Positions 1-11,589 of a stretch of 64,000 nt of DNA are shown piece after piece. The stretch is from Klebsormidium nitens (Eukaryota > Streptophyta > Klebsormidiophyceae > Klebsormidiales > Klebsormidiaceae): NCBI GenBank assembly GCA_000708835.1, contig DF237364.1, forward strand, positions 17,460-81,459. The letters are read 5' to 3'. Every line of letters starts with the position of its first letter. Position 1 is the first letter of the stretch. The notes under the pieces were generated by a model, which worked only from the letters and a program-made list of their open reading frames with translations, was not told the origin of the DNA and did no database searches. Position numbers and translations under genes: made by a program.

Positions 1-1785
1 TAGAAGACATTCGAGGAAGCGACGTACACTTTTTATTGATAAGCCTCTACTGACTGAAAGCCCCCACAGAATCTCGTCCTTCACGTTCTCTGTGTACGTT
101 AAGCCCGGCTACCCATCATCCACTGATGGATAACTAACGGACGGGCCGCAAGAACGGTTGAGGGTCGAACATTCTTCTTGAAGGTCCATGAGCATTTTTA
201 TGCTCGAGAACTTCAAGTTGTTGCAACATTTCGCATCACGATGGGCACCCGGAAATGATCCTGGCGAGGAGATATCTTGATGTGTCAAATGGTACGATCC
301 CATCGTTTAAGCTGGCGCCCGGGCCAGTCGCTCTCTCAAAACCTGCTAGAACACCTCATCATCCATATGACACCCAGCCGGAACAGCCACCCTTCATCAC
401 ATGACTAGCTCTTGATTTATCTCCCCTTGCCTTTCGCAACGGATACTTTCCCCTTCTTTTCAAAGGCGTCAAGTTTTTGTGTGGCTGTGATGCTTAGAAG
501 ACCGGGACGGCAACTTCGCCACAGCTTAGTTAACGGGCTTTCCAGTGCCAGTGCCCCAGCTTTCTGATGCCGCTGCATGTATGTTGTAGTTTGATTCGCC
601 TTTCAAAAGCTCTGAGGGCTCTCACGTCAATCTTCGGTTCTGGAACTTTTGTTTCGTTCCTAAGAACCGAAGTTACTACGGCAAAAAAATAGCCGTCCCT
701 CGTGTGGAAATACAGTTCGTTCCTTCAAGTACTTTCTCCAAAAGGGGAGTCACTTCCCACGATTTATGCAGATTAAACGAGAGGCACATTTTGCTTAGAA
801 TCTCCTTGCTCCACTCGTTGCTTCACTCGGATGGGGCTACTACAGTTTAGTGAATAGTTTCCAATCTCATTGTCGCCTGTGCCGTGTTCACCGCAATTTT
901 TCAGACAAATCGGTGGAGTGTGCACGTGATGTCACGGCTTGCGGTATACCAATCTTTCCACGAGACAAACTATCTCTTTTATCCGCGACACTCTGCTCGG
1001 CTTGAGTCAAATCATGCAGCCGTGGCCAGGACTAGAGCTCTCTGATTTGAGGCGCGCAATTGACCGTGTGCGATCAAGATGAGATCGTGACTCGCAAACG
1101 CCACACGTCGGGCCTAAGAGTGGGTGGTTCAAGTGGGAATGCAGGTTTTTCACCTTACAATCTGAATGAAGCTTATTTAGTGTTGACACAGAGGTAGAGT
1201 TGTTGCTTGAAGTTCGTCAGAGTAACCGTTCTTTACAAGAGCGTGTTGTTTGCAATCTAAGATCGGCACGCCTGGTTGCGTTGGCTTTTTTTATTCTAAA
1301 AGCTGATTGCTTGGTCAGTCGGCCGAGGCAATGACGGACTCTTATCTGGCCATCCGGCATGGTCAGAGAATCACCTCTCTTACCGACATACCGAGCCGGT
1401 TGGCAAATAGTCGCTTCAACGGGACTGACTGATAGGAAACCGTCCGCGTGGAAACTGCTTTCAAGTGCTCAATAGACGCCCCTCTTATGGTTTATCCACG
1501 AGTGCGTGGCCGATACCAAAAGGCGACTTCGAGTGATCTGAGGCTTCTTCTCCGTAGCATTTCTCTCTTGGGTCTCGATTCTTGTGGGGATCTTCCATCA
1601 CGGGGAGCAAATCGCGCGCGATTCGGATCTGGTGGGCGTGGCACTCGCACCGGAGCGAAGGTGCCAGGGCACATGTCACCTTCAAAAATCAAATACGTAC
1701 CCAACTGAATCTTTTACTTGAACGCAAAATACCACTTGGGTTGTCTGGACTAAACCACACTAGCGGCTCAAATCGGTGTTAAAAC
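1..1785. other. Gene-free stretch
   Basis: No reading frame here has a recognisable domain, a convincing ATG context or splice partners, and the frames that exist are short and overlap on both strands. The only structure I see is the hairpin at 632-672, listed separately. Confidence 0.5.
632..672. repeat. Short imperfect hairpin
   Basis: The left arm (632-646) reads CTTCGGTTCTGGAAC and the right arm carries GTTCC (656-660) and AGAACCGAAG (663-672), which are exact complements apart from a 2-base bulge. The loop is nine bases. No gene is adjacent, so a role as a terminator, small-RNA precursor or transposon remnant cannot be assigned. Confidence 0.5.
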
Positions 1786-1789
1786 GTGT

Positions 1790-3110
1790 ACGTCGCTGCC
1801 ATCACGTGGCGCAGACGCTCTCCTGGGGGCTGCGCTGTGCACGCTCGAAATCACTAGATTGGCCTGGACCGCCACTGGATAAAGCGCGTGAGCCGCCTGC
1901 TTAAAAGGCCAATGCCCGGGCCGGAAGTTGCCAGCCGCGGCGCGCGGCCGCGCGTGCGCGACGCTCGGTTTGAATTTTAACGTAGCGGGTGCCTTGCTTC
2001 AGCTGTCCGACGCATCTCAATCAAGGCCACGGCCGCCCGCTTCAGCCTGATTGCCCACGAATTTTTGAAGTTTCAGGTTTGGCAGGACATCTTCTGGCCT
2101 TCGAGCAAATACATTTGATCGAGTCTCTTGACCAGTGCCCTTCTGCAAAGGAAGTGCGGAGGCCGTAGGATCAAAAGACAATAGTCCGCTAGTACTGTGT
2201 TCTCTGGCAGCTTTGAGTGCATGGCACAGGCGCTCGTAATGTTCAGACGGCGGCGCAGTGCACTTCAAATCCATCCGGAATTGGCGCGGGCGGCCGGAGA
2301 CGGCCGCGCGCCGGCCACATCTTGGGTTACGCTCGGTTCCGACAGAACACAGCAATCGATCGAGCGCGCGCGCGCGCTCCCCGCCTACTCTGGGCACTTT
2401 TGATGAGAGCTTGCAGAGCTGAGCTTATACTGCCTCGCCGGTCGCTCCTTCTTATCCATTTTCTACTGCATCCTATCGAATTCGCAAAATACGTTAGTGC
2501 TCGCACTCGCTGTCCTTTAACTTAGGTGCCGCGCCAGACTTCTCGAGGTATCGGCAATGATTAGCATGTTCTCTGGTCCTTTTTTTGGCCCTGGATTTTG
2601 CACGAGCCGTTGCAATATGTGCGGCCTGTCCTTGTGTGGCGCTCGAGGCGTTCAATGGTCGGGCATATCGAGCGCGATCTGGTAGGACGGCTTGGCAATT
2701 GTACCTAAGCAGATGTGCCGAGGCACGTGTCTTTCTAATGATCAGATACATACCCAGGACCGGGCAGTGCTTTCACGAAACGGATTTAAAAACCACCTGG
2801 GTCATCTGGGATGGGCCGCAGTGCCGACTGACGCATCGCTGCTAGCCACGTGGCGTAGACGTCTTCGACTTTCTTAGAGTGCAGTGCACTCTCAAAACAA
2901 CCCACATTGCAAAGGGAGGGCGCGGCTCATGCAAAACTGCACCGGTCGAGACCCTGGAACTTCTTGAAGCAGGTGAAAACGCGGCCGAGAGCAAGGCCTT
3001 CTTTGGACTGTGTAGGATTAGCGCGCGCGCCTTGCTTCTTGGCGTCCCACCCTGCTTTAGCTTCATGAGCGCGCGCGCACGGCTTTAGGGGCTTGCCAGA
3101 AACGCGCCTA
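1790..3110 (+). repeat. Diverged copies of a local repeat family (left members)
   Basis: This region contains weakened copies of sequence found better preserved at 3597-4275 and 5010-5725. Around 2837-2900 the run GCTAGCCACGTGGCG and the following bases resemble the start of the later copies near 3895 and 5339. The segment 2485-2600 matches 4185-4300 and 5630-5740, including the shared pattern of ATGATTAGCATGTTC followed by a GGCC-containing tail. The sequence is GC-rich with many CG steps. No coding function is supported. Confidence 0.45.
2364..2377. repeat. Alternating GC dinucleotide tract
   Basis: Fourteen bases of strictly alternating GC (seven GC units) within a GC-rich neighbourhood. 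Alternating GC can adopt left-handed DNA under supercoiling (known chemistry); no regulatory role is shown here. Shorter runs recur near 3020, 3070, 4085, 5525, 7145 and 10500. Confidence 0.7.
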
Positions 3111-3596
3111 GCCACCCTTCTTCATGCGCCCTCTTCGGAATCGGCAATCAAATTGATCGGGGCGCGGTATCAATACAATTTTAGAGGTATACGTGCTTTG
3201 CATGGGTCTCTCGAGCTGGATATTCGCGGCTCGTCATATTTGACTTCTTGGGGCCCTCTAGAATGACATTCCAAGATCATCTCGTTGGTGTTTCGAAGTA
3301 ACCTGGGCCTATCATGGCCACCAGGTAACCAAATTGGTCAGCTTTCAAACGTCTCTGGCTGTGACGAGATGATGCTGCTCGCTGGATCTGGAAAACGTTT
3401 TCCAGACGCCCGCTCCTACAATCTCACGGAGCCCAAAACATTCATTGCCGCGCTGAGACCCCGTGTTAATAATATAGCTTGATTAGTGATTCTTAACAAC
3501 GCACTTCTATTTTACACCGCCTCTTCCCTGCTTCAGGTAAGATTTTTCAATCGGAGAAGCTATAGAATCTAAGAAGCTCGCGCTCCAATCCGTTGC

Positions 3597-4275
3597 ATGA
3601 GCCCACGTTTGTTGCACACAGCTTTTGGAAAGATTGGTTTGACCAGTCGTCTGATCGATCCCTTTCAAAGCGAGTTCTTATCGTGCCCAAATTTTGAGAA
3701 TGACGTCACAGTATATCCGCAGGGGCTCAATACATTGCGTACAGGCGCGCCCGCTGCTTCAAAATTGCGCCGGATAACAAGCTTCTTTCCGCGAAATCTC
3801 CCAGGCCTCAACACTTCGCGCGGTCACAACCCGCTCGGAGTAAACGGTGGGTCGAAATTTCAGCAGCGCGCTGAGTCTTGATTTACATGTTGCTGCCCGC
3901 TACGTGGCGCATGCGCCTTCTTCAGAGCGCCACGCAGTGCACACTCGAAACAGCTGAGCAGCTCGCCAATCGAAAAAGTCGCGTGCGCGCGTGGCGGCTT
4001 GGGATTCGTGCAGTCTGGTGACCGCCGTCTGGCCAACCGTAGCCGCGAGGTCGGGGGCACCATGTGCTTGGGGAGTGAGAAGTGCGCGCGCGTTACGCTT
4101 GGTTCGGACGCAGCACCAGGAGAGCGCGCGCTCCAGTCGATCCTCCCTTCTCAGTGCGTCCTTTCAGATCAGGCGAGAAGCGATTCGTGTTTGCGCTCGA
4201 TCTTGCTGAAGACGAGGCCGACAACTCTGTATTGTGGCGGCTATGAAATATAGCACGGTCTTTGGACAATTCTGT
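3597..4275 (+). repeat. Local repeat family, copy A
   Basis: This block aligns by eye with 5010-5725, offset about 1.4 kb. Shared landmarks in the same order are a CACAGCTT start (3617 / 5018), a GATTTTGAGTATAACGTCAC-like run, ATGTTGCTGC followed by a CGCATGCGCCTTCTTC block (about 3890 / 5330), GTCGTGCAGTCTGGTGAC (about 4010 / 5457) and a TTTCAGAT segment (about 4160 / 5605). Identity is clearly partial, so the duplication is old. It carries no intact gene; overlapping frames on both strands look like chance. Confidence 0.6.
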
Positions 4276-5009
4276 GGCCAGTCCTTGTATGTGCCACCAT
4301 TGAGCCGCGATGCCTGGGGGCGGTCGCTGTACGAATGAAGACAGCACTGTCCTAGGCAAGGTCCCATTGGCATCCCTCTGAGTTTTGCCTATGTAAAGAT
4401 TGGAAAAGGCAGCTACCGGAAGGGGAACTCGACGTCTTGCGACCTGTTTGGCCGGCCTCGCATCGGTATTTCAAAGTCCTACGCCTTCAATATTACAGAA
4501 AACGAGGTCTCTGTAAAGGAAATCTGTTTTCCAGGCTTTCGTTTAGACGGCCACTTTTAAGTCGCTCGTCCTATTTCCAGCTCTTGTCCTTCCTTCCTCT
4601 CCGTGAAAGTTTAACTTCCACGCGCAATTTTATCTTTTGGCTGCATCATTACGACTCGATCGTCTTCAGTTCAAGAACGCATTCGCCAAGCTTCCGGGAC
4701 CGTCTCCCCGCGAGAGCGTCTGAATCCGTCCGACTCATAATTCTGCAGCCCACGGTCGTCAGAAACACACCCCCGCTAGCTGAGTTGAGCTTAAGAACAC
4801 ATTCTACGCTAGTTCTACTCATGCGAGCTGGAGGGAGGGGTGTCACACAGTCTGAGCTCTGCAATCGCTCTCCATTATTGCAAGAGCTCTACGGAGCTTT
4901 CCGTTTGTTACTATGCCAAGAACGAGGAGACTTAAGCGACTGTCTTCCGATCGTCAAAGAGAACATTCAGGACACAATAAGCTCAGAAGTTATTCCGTTG
5001 CAGCCCAAG

Positions 5010-5725
5010 ATTGTCGCACACAGCTTCCAGAACAAACGGTTTGACCGGTCTTCTGAAAACAATTCCTTTGAGAGCGGGTTTTCTCGTGCCCAGATTTTGA
5101 GTATAACGTCACCGTAGATCCACAGGGGCTCGAGAAGGTGCTGTGCACGCCCGGTTTGTTGAGCTCAGCGGCTGGGGTGATGCGTTTCAAGAATCAAGAA
5201 ACTTCTAAGTTCCGGGAAAGATCTCCCACTTGAGCCTAGATTAAACATCAGTACGTATTCCGTCCCTGCAACTCGCTCACAGAAAATGGGGAGTTGAATT
5301 CTCAGCAGCGCGCTGGGTGCTTGATCTACATGTTGCTGCTAGCCATGTGACGCATGCGCCTTCTTCAAAGCGCCGCGCAGTGCCGCGCAGTGCGCAGTCG
5401 AATTACATGAGCGGCAGGCTCGCCAATCAGAAAGGGGGGCGCGCCGCGGCTCAGGAGTCGTGCAGTCTGGTGACAGTCAACTGACCAACCGCAGCAGGTC
5501 CCGTTTGATTTGTGGGTGAAAAGTGCGCGCGCGTTGCATGATCCGTTTGGACGCAGCACAAACAGAGCGTGCGCGCCAATCTTTCCTCCCGTCTCAGTGC
5601 GGCCTTTCAGATTTAGCAAAAAAGCTTTGTGTTCGCACTCAATCACCTTAATTACGAGGCCAAGAAAGCTCAAACTGGTGGCATGATCATGATAAGCACG
5701 TTCGCTGGTCTTCCGTTTGGCCAGG
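5010..5725 (+). repeat. Local repeat family, copy B
   Basis: Partner of copy A at 3597-4275, in the same orientation with the same order of landmarks. The copy is interrupted by small insertions, for example a doubled GCCGCGCAGT near 5380. The family has at least three members in this 4-kb stretch and may be a decayed tandem array or a repetitive element; no terminal repeats or protein domains were recognised. Confidence 0.6.
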
Positions 5726-8269
5726 CCTCGTCTTTGTTGGAATATCGGCGCATTGCATCATAGCACTTGATGGACAATTACATATTGCACACTAAACAAT
5801 GACACGAGCGCCGTTCAGAGGCGCCTCCTCTTCTCTATCATGCTTCCCTAATATGTTTGATTACAATCACGTTCGAACCGCTCAGTCTTTATAGAGTCTT
5901 ACACTCTACCTGCAGACTGATTCTCACTTCGACTGTCCTGATCATTCAACTTTCCCGCCCTTGAATCACAGCCGTTCATCTCAGTGCATCGCAACCGTCG
6001 ATCACTAACCACTTAGTTATTCAATTGACCAGAATCGCTAACCGGATTCTAACAGTCTTTGCTATGGAGCCGCGAAACGTGGGGGCTGTCTCGGTACGAT
6101 TGCAGATGGTATCCTTTTAGTAATGTCTCGTTGCCATCCCTCTGCGTTCCACAAGAAGTGTTACTGATTGGACAAGACATGCTACAGAATGGGAGATCTA
6201 ACAAGCTGCATCGTGTTTGCGTTGCGTTTGTCGTTTTAAGAGCTACACGTCTTCAGGTAACAAACTGAGGTCTTCGTGAGAACAAGCACGTCTCTCAACA
6301 GCTTGTGTGCCGGCCAGATCGACGGCTTGTCTGGCGCTTTTTCTTATTCGAATCCGAGGCCTTTTCTAAGAACTTGCTTGACCGCATCAGTGTTCAAGTT
6401 TTGAACTGTCTCGATCACGGTTAGCCTCATTAACGAGGGGTTCACACTCCCGGTTGAATTTCTCCACCGCTATTCTGGGTGCACTGCTATTTCGCAACCC
6501 CGTCAGAGGATGCACGCTTTCTTCGACGGTGTGCACGGACGTTACCACTGCTTTTCCTCCTGGAGTGTAGGATTATCTGGATATGGCGAGGACTGAAGCA
6601 CTCAAGTCTCCAGTCAAATCGTGCTAGAGACTCCGCGTCAGTCTGCGTTTTCTGAGCCGCTAAGATTGGGTCGGCATGGTTTCCGCGTTCTTTCTCGATT
6701 CTACAAATTGCTAAATCCACCGGACTCTGTGACGATATCGATCTTTTCTTCCTGCCTTTGTGCAGAATTTTCAATCGTGACCTCTTGGCTCTCGACGCTT
6801 ACCGTACCGTTCTTCCGGCAAAGCGCCCTTTGCAAATGAAATTTCAGCTCCTGCATGCCGCCAATATGGTTGCACGATCCTAGGAGCACGACGCTTTCTC
6901 GATGGAGAAGCGAGGCAACAATTGCGCACTAGTTTCCTGAGTGTTACTGCGCGGTTCGGCTGGTCTTTGATCACATGTGGACCTTCTGATTGCACCGCTC
7001 AGTCATACCCTCAGTCTGAGCGGGAGAGATCGCGGCCGCGCCAAACTTGGCAGGCCACTTTAAAGCCCGCGCGCGTCCCTGCGACTGTCAGTGCTGTGCG
7101 CGATTTCTCCTTCGCGCCCCTCGGCTGACCCAGAACGCGGAGAAGCGCGCGCAGCTGCGCGCTCGGGAACGCGCTTCGGCGCGCACCGCGCGGGCTAGCG
7201 CCCTTGGCGAGAGCCCAGGGTTGTCTTCTTCACAATTTCCCGCTTGGGGGGGTCAAGGAACCGGAGCGATAAAAGCCTGGTTCAGATTCAAGCGCCGTTC
7301 CAGTTGTCAATCACCGTATGTTTGAATTTCTCCTGAAGGTCCTGGACATAGGACGGCTCGAAGCAGGAAAACAATCCAGGAACGTGGGTCCCTTTGTGGC
7401 CCCGTTTCTTTTCTCCCTTTGTAATCATGTAACTTTTCGTCGCTTGTTCGATCGGGTCGCGCACTCATCCTGCAAGTGTATCTTGCACGTCTGCTCATCT
7501 GCAATCGGACCGTCGTCGCGCACTTACTGCAAACGCCCCGGCGCGCCTGAGAGCTCCCGCTTCGGAGCGTGTGCATAGCCTCGTTGCTGAAGTGCGTAGC
7601 GCCCTTATTCTCACAAAGCCGGAGATCAAGCGGACGGTCCTCCGTTGGAGATTTGAACCATATCAGCTCGCCCCACCAAACCCACCAAGCGCTTGAATCT
7701 TTCAGCGACATCCTCTGAGCAGATGCTGCACTTTTGCCGAGCGTGTATTTGAAAGTCTTACTCGTGATGTGCAAATATTCGAGTGTCTCAAGGGTCGTTC
7801 AAGTGCCGCTCAATGTGTACATGCCTGCTTCAAAAGAGACCCTGACTTCCAAGAATGCAAGAACCTCAAAATCAGGAAGGACTGAGCGGAGAGATTTTGA
7901 GAGCAGCAAAAATATCGGAGCCGGCCATCTGCAAACATACGATGCCGGGCGATATATGCAGGGTTCATTCCGACTGCGAAGTACTTCGAGCTTTCTGATT
8001 GGAAGAACCTGCACTCACACGATGCATTTCAACGTGTTCGCAAGTAGGTTCTTGGCGGGACGCCGGTACTTTCCGTTCCGGGCTGAAAGTTGGGAAGAGA
8101 AAGGATATAAAAAGCATAGAATTGCGTCTCGTATCCGGCACGGTCTTACAGTAGCTTCAATCGTATTAGATTCAGTATTGAGAATCTGGGACAGAACGGT
8201 CCGCAAACGGTTACTACAAGCTGACTAGATCCGTAACTTTGCTGTAGAAGAAAGAAAGAGAACCAAGGA
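5726..8269. other. Gene-poor stretch with one CpG-rich island
   Basis: No recognisable protein is encoded. From about 7030 to 7250 the sequence becomes strongly CG-rich and is followed by GATAAAAGCC near 7267, so it looks like a promoter island. The frames downstream (7318-7578, and 7734-8228 on the plus strand) match nothing I know and overlap equally long frames on the other strand. I treat it as non-coding or as a decayed locus. Confidence 0.35.
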
Positions 8270-9037
8270 TGAGATCTTCAATACCAGTGCATACGCTATT
8301 CGAGTCTGAGCAGGAGCGTAATGGCTACCGGCGTCGAATAATCAACGAGGGTCGCAAGACCGCAATCAGCCCACTATTACTGCTGGATGTTCGTCTTTGG
8401 CACGATCTCATATTAGAGTGGGCCAGTGCAGCTGTCGTTCAGCATTCGTGAGCACAGTCCTTAATTACAATCAATATCTGCGACGCGCTGGTCAGCCATG
8501 CCCGGCTGCACGAACGGCTGTCGCATGACACTGCCTGCCTATGAATCCATTGAACAGTCGTCACTCGAATCGTCGAGTACGTTAGACACGTATGCTTGCC
8601 AATAAAAATCACAACGAGACGGCGCAGCCCGTCATCATGGCATGCAGCTAGGATCTACATCCGCATCATCTGAGTTGATTCACATGTACAGTATCAGTGT
8701 GCTCATAAAATATCGTCAAGTCTACTCACCAGCACCGGGACCGCGGCAAGCTGCCAGTCCAATGTCGATGTTATGGGCATCATCCAGGTATACCAGCTCT
8801 TACTAGCTACTTCTGCGCGTTTTGGCAATAGAAAGATTGATGCACAGGAGTGTATAATAACGCTCATATGGGCGGCGCTTGTTTGGGGACTGGTCGCAGT
8901 TGGTGCCTCGAGGTGCGCTCACATTGATTGCACTCAATCTCAGGCTGACACTCAACATTTTCATGTGCAGTGATGAATACGTCTAGCAAAGCTCGAACAA
9001 GCAGCTTACCGATCATTAAAATCTAGATACCGCAGAC

Positions 9038-9600
9038 TTAGGCTGCGCGGGTCCAATTTTCACCTTCCTTTCCGATCTTTCTGTCGTTTGGTCCAACTTT
9101 CTGGATGCACCTAGCTGACTTACGTCTATAGCAAACGTAGATTCCTTTGTACCTCGCTGATCCGGTTGTTCTGCAATAGCTATCAGTTTGTTGTTCTCCG
9201 TGGTCGTGTTTCGACACTTGGGCTTTTCTGGAGCTCCACCACGTACGCGTGCACTTATCGCTGATGTATCGGTAGATGAACAAAGCCGGTAAGATTAGGA
9301 GTACGAAAAGTATGGCGACAAGCAAACGAAACAATTCGAACCTGTTCTTGATGTAGTAAAACACCTGCGTAATTCTTGTGCCGATTGTATGGTATTCAGA
9401 GGCAGGACCCAGAAACGTGCTGGGGACGTTCCTGACACAGTCGATACTTCTGGTTGGCTGATATTTAAATTGAAAGAGACTTAACCGGGCAAATTTGCAT
9501 TGATATTCGTTGACCTGCGGAGTAAGTAGGTACCGAACCCACATTTCTTTTGCGTTTAGCACCTTGTGAATTTCCAGTATAATGGGCGCTTTGAGCAGGT
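9038..9600 (-). CDS. Probable C-terminal continuation of the F-box gene with a transmembrane helix
   Basis: In the frame shifted from the F-box frame, sequence starting with SASECLDLLKAPIILEIHKV runs open to a stop at 9038. It contains one strongly hydrophobic segment, FRLLVAILFVLLILPALFIY (coding bases about 9290-9350), followed by a basic and polar tail beginning RYISDKCT. No independent ATG with good context precedes it, and the leucine/isoleucine pattern upstream looks coding, so I read it as the tail of the F-box gene, separated by a one-base gain or two-base loss at the G run near 9630. The related copy at 12390-12767 preserves the helix and the ISDKCT motif, which supports selection on this frame at some time. 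No splice pair resolving the shift was found. Confidence 0.45.
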
Positions 9601-10215
9601 CCAGGCATTCAGATGCCGAACGTCCGGTAACCCCCCACAGGCTTTCCGTACTTCGTCGAACGTGACGTCAGCATAAACTGGTTGCAACAACGAGCCTTCA
9701 AGCAGACATCTCCCACCTGAATAATCCCAGAAGTCGGTATTTCGGGACAGATACCCTTCCTCTGGCCCCGGCTTGTCGACCTGCCAGCAAAGAAGCCTTC
9801 CCTGGACTCTGATGAGGAACATGTGTCGCCTTCCTTTTGAGTGCAGGCTAGATTCAACTTCCTGCTTTTGTTCCCCATCTCGCGTATCGACCTTGCTTCC
9901 TGCCAGCTTTGGGGGTTGTTTACAGCACAAACGCTTGAGCTTTGCTAGCCGAGCTACCACCAGCTGCTTGCAAAGGCCCGGTAACGTCATTGCCTCTTGA
10001 AAGCCCGCGCTCAGTCTATCACACCACCCTTCGAGTAAGGGCACTTCCAGCGCTGGTTCTAAGAAGAGAAAAGCTTTCAGCCAAACGGCAGGATTGCGTT
10101 CCGCCAGGCGGCAAAGGTGTTCGGAAGCGCACGTAGAGCGGAGCAGAGACGCGGGATCTTGCGCCGCTAGCTTGTTGAGAATCAAGAGCGCGAGATCAGA
10201 CGGGAGATCCTCCAT
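9556..10215 (-). CDS. F-box domain protein, N-terminal and central part
   Basis: The ATG at 10215 opens with MEDLPSDLALLILNKL, a typical F-box start (LPxDLALxIL). The domain covers roughly residues 2-50 and ends near NPAVWLKAF. In this family the F-box binds SKP1 and recruits substrates to an SCF ubiquitin ligase (known). The middle (about residues 50-215) is not recognised: it has a charged, low-complexity stretch near residues 105-130, then HMFLIRVQGRLLCWQV. This frame stops at 9556. From about 9630 a second frame on the same strand continues with coding-like sequence into a transmembrane helix (9038-9600), so the true protein may be longer. Just before the switch is a run of six G residues in the coding strand, a plausible indel or sequencing-error site. 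An intact F-box protein ending at 9556 is the alternative. A CpG-rich island at 10350-10640 lies upstream. Confidence 0.6.
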   Translation of the reverse strand: MEDLPSDLALLILNKLAAQDPASLLRSTCASEHLCRLAERNPAVWLKAFLFLEPALEVPLLEGWCDRLSAGFQEAMTLPGLCKQLVVARLAKLKRLCCKQPPKLAGSKVDTRDGEQKQEVESSLHSKGRRHMFLIRVQGRLLCWQVDKPGPEEGYLSRNTDFWDYSGGRCLLEGSLLQPVYADVTFDEVRKACGGLPDVRHLNAWTCSKRPLYWKFTRC

Positions 10216-10349
10216 AGCGGCCCAAACGAGGAAGGTCCAGATTTTTGTTGTGTCTTTGTTCAAGGCGCCATAATTTGGACCTAAAGTAGCCTTTGCAGTC
10301 GAAGATGAAAGGCAGTATTTGACGCGACTCGACCTTGAGTACTAGTGCG

Positions 10350-10640
10350 CGCAGATGCGCATAATCGCATTGACCCGCGCGCCTGCGTGTCCCGCGGCCG
10401 GCCGGGCGCGCCATATCACGGTCCCGCGCTTGTCGCGCGCTCGAAGGCGCGCGCCTAAATTTTCAGAGCGGGTCCGCTCCGAGCGTGCCCAAGAGAAGGG
10501 CGCGCGCGCTCGAGGAGCTCGTTGCAGAGCACTTTGGGATCGGCAGTCTCGTAATGACTGCCGGAAGCAACCGACGTTTCGTGTGGCGCGCACTCGCGCG
10601 CTTTTTTCTGCTCAACGTGGCCGCGCATGAAGTACGGTCC
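10350..10640 (-). promoter_or_regulatory. CpG-rich 5' island of the F-box gene
   Basis: A 290-base segment dense in CGCG, with GGCCGGCC near 10391, lies about 135 bases upstream of the F-box ATG. Its position and composition suggest a promoter island; no individual promoter element is certain. Its long open frames on both strands are a consequence of high GC. Confidence 0.35.
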
Positions 10641-11589
10641 TCAGGTATTTGCTTCCGCTTGGATGCCCTAGAACTGGCCGTGAACTAAGGTCTCGTGAAC
10701 AAATTAAAGGCGCTGCAAACTTGGTGCAGCTACGAAGAGTCTCCCGATTCAGATGGCCCTTGCAATTGTCAGTCATAGTAGTCTTCGACAAGCTGGAAGA
10801 GCGTCACTGCCGGGACTGAGCACGAATACAAAGAGGAAGTCCTGCGCAGTGCGTATGAAAAAGCGAAGTCTAAGAAGCCCTGCAAACCAGAGTACTGCGC
10901 ATGCTCAATCCGAATGATCAAGCTCGAGGTGAAAGGCTAGCGGCGGGAGGGCGGCGGGCTAGCGGCGCAACTGCGAAAAACGACTCCGACGTCCGGCATC
11001 AACCTCTTGATATTCGAAGTCGGTCGATCACCAGCTTTCCGTTCATCCCCGTAGAACGCGTAGCTACGGGAATGATGCATAGTAGGCTTGACCGGGCAGC
11101 CTGTAATTTTGGTGGTTTGCGCGCCACTGACGTGCGGTTCTGCATAGGAAGTGCTCGCAAATGCCTTCCAAATTTCGGCATCCAATAGGGTTTAATGGGC
11201 AGGGACGGGTCAAGGCGTAACTGTTTGAGAAATTGTCTGCTGTCACAATGAGAATCATAAGAGGCTGCAGGAGAAACCGAAATGGCAAAGAAGCTGAGGT
11301 TTACGGACCCTGAATGGAGCGTCTGAATACTTTGCCTTGCGGTGCTCTTGCAGCGCTGATCGAGGGCCGCCCATAGAGCTTCAGAAACTATCGGATATGC
11401 ACAACGTGGTGGTCATATTGGGGGTGGTGCCAAGGCCAAGTACTTTTTCATTTGAACATCTAGTCGGCATTTTCTTGCATCTTTAAGAGTTCCGATGCTG
11501 AAAATCCGGGACCGGAAGCTCTGCAAATCATTGGGCGCAATTTTGGAAAGAGACTCGTGACTTTGTTCCTGACTGAAAGGTACACCAAA

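Larger units (their letters stand above)
8270..11170. repeat. Segmental duplication, complete copy
   Basis: The two ends of this block recur downstream in the same order and orientation. 8300-9360 resembles 11600-12660, for example TACTGCTGGATG at about 8379 and 11719, a TCGTTTGGTCCAACTTT block near 9083 and its counterpart near 12368, and the transmembrane coding segment. 10990-11160 resembles 12830-13010, for example CACCAGCTTTCCG near 11030 against ACCAGCTTTTTCG near 12870. The central part, with the F-box coding region and its CpG-rich 5' flank, is present only here. Confidence 0.65.

Noticed and set aside
4437-5117. 226-codon plus-strand open frame
   Set aside because: It starts with a non-ATG codon, overlaps the local repeat family, and shows no motif or conserved composition. 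A long minus-strand frame covers part of the same bases.
7307-8228. Overlapping 155- and 164-codon frames on opposite strands
   Set aside because: Neither has a recognisable motif and both are about equally long where they meet, as expected by chance in this composition.
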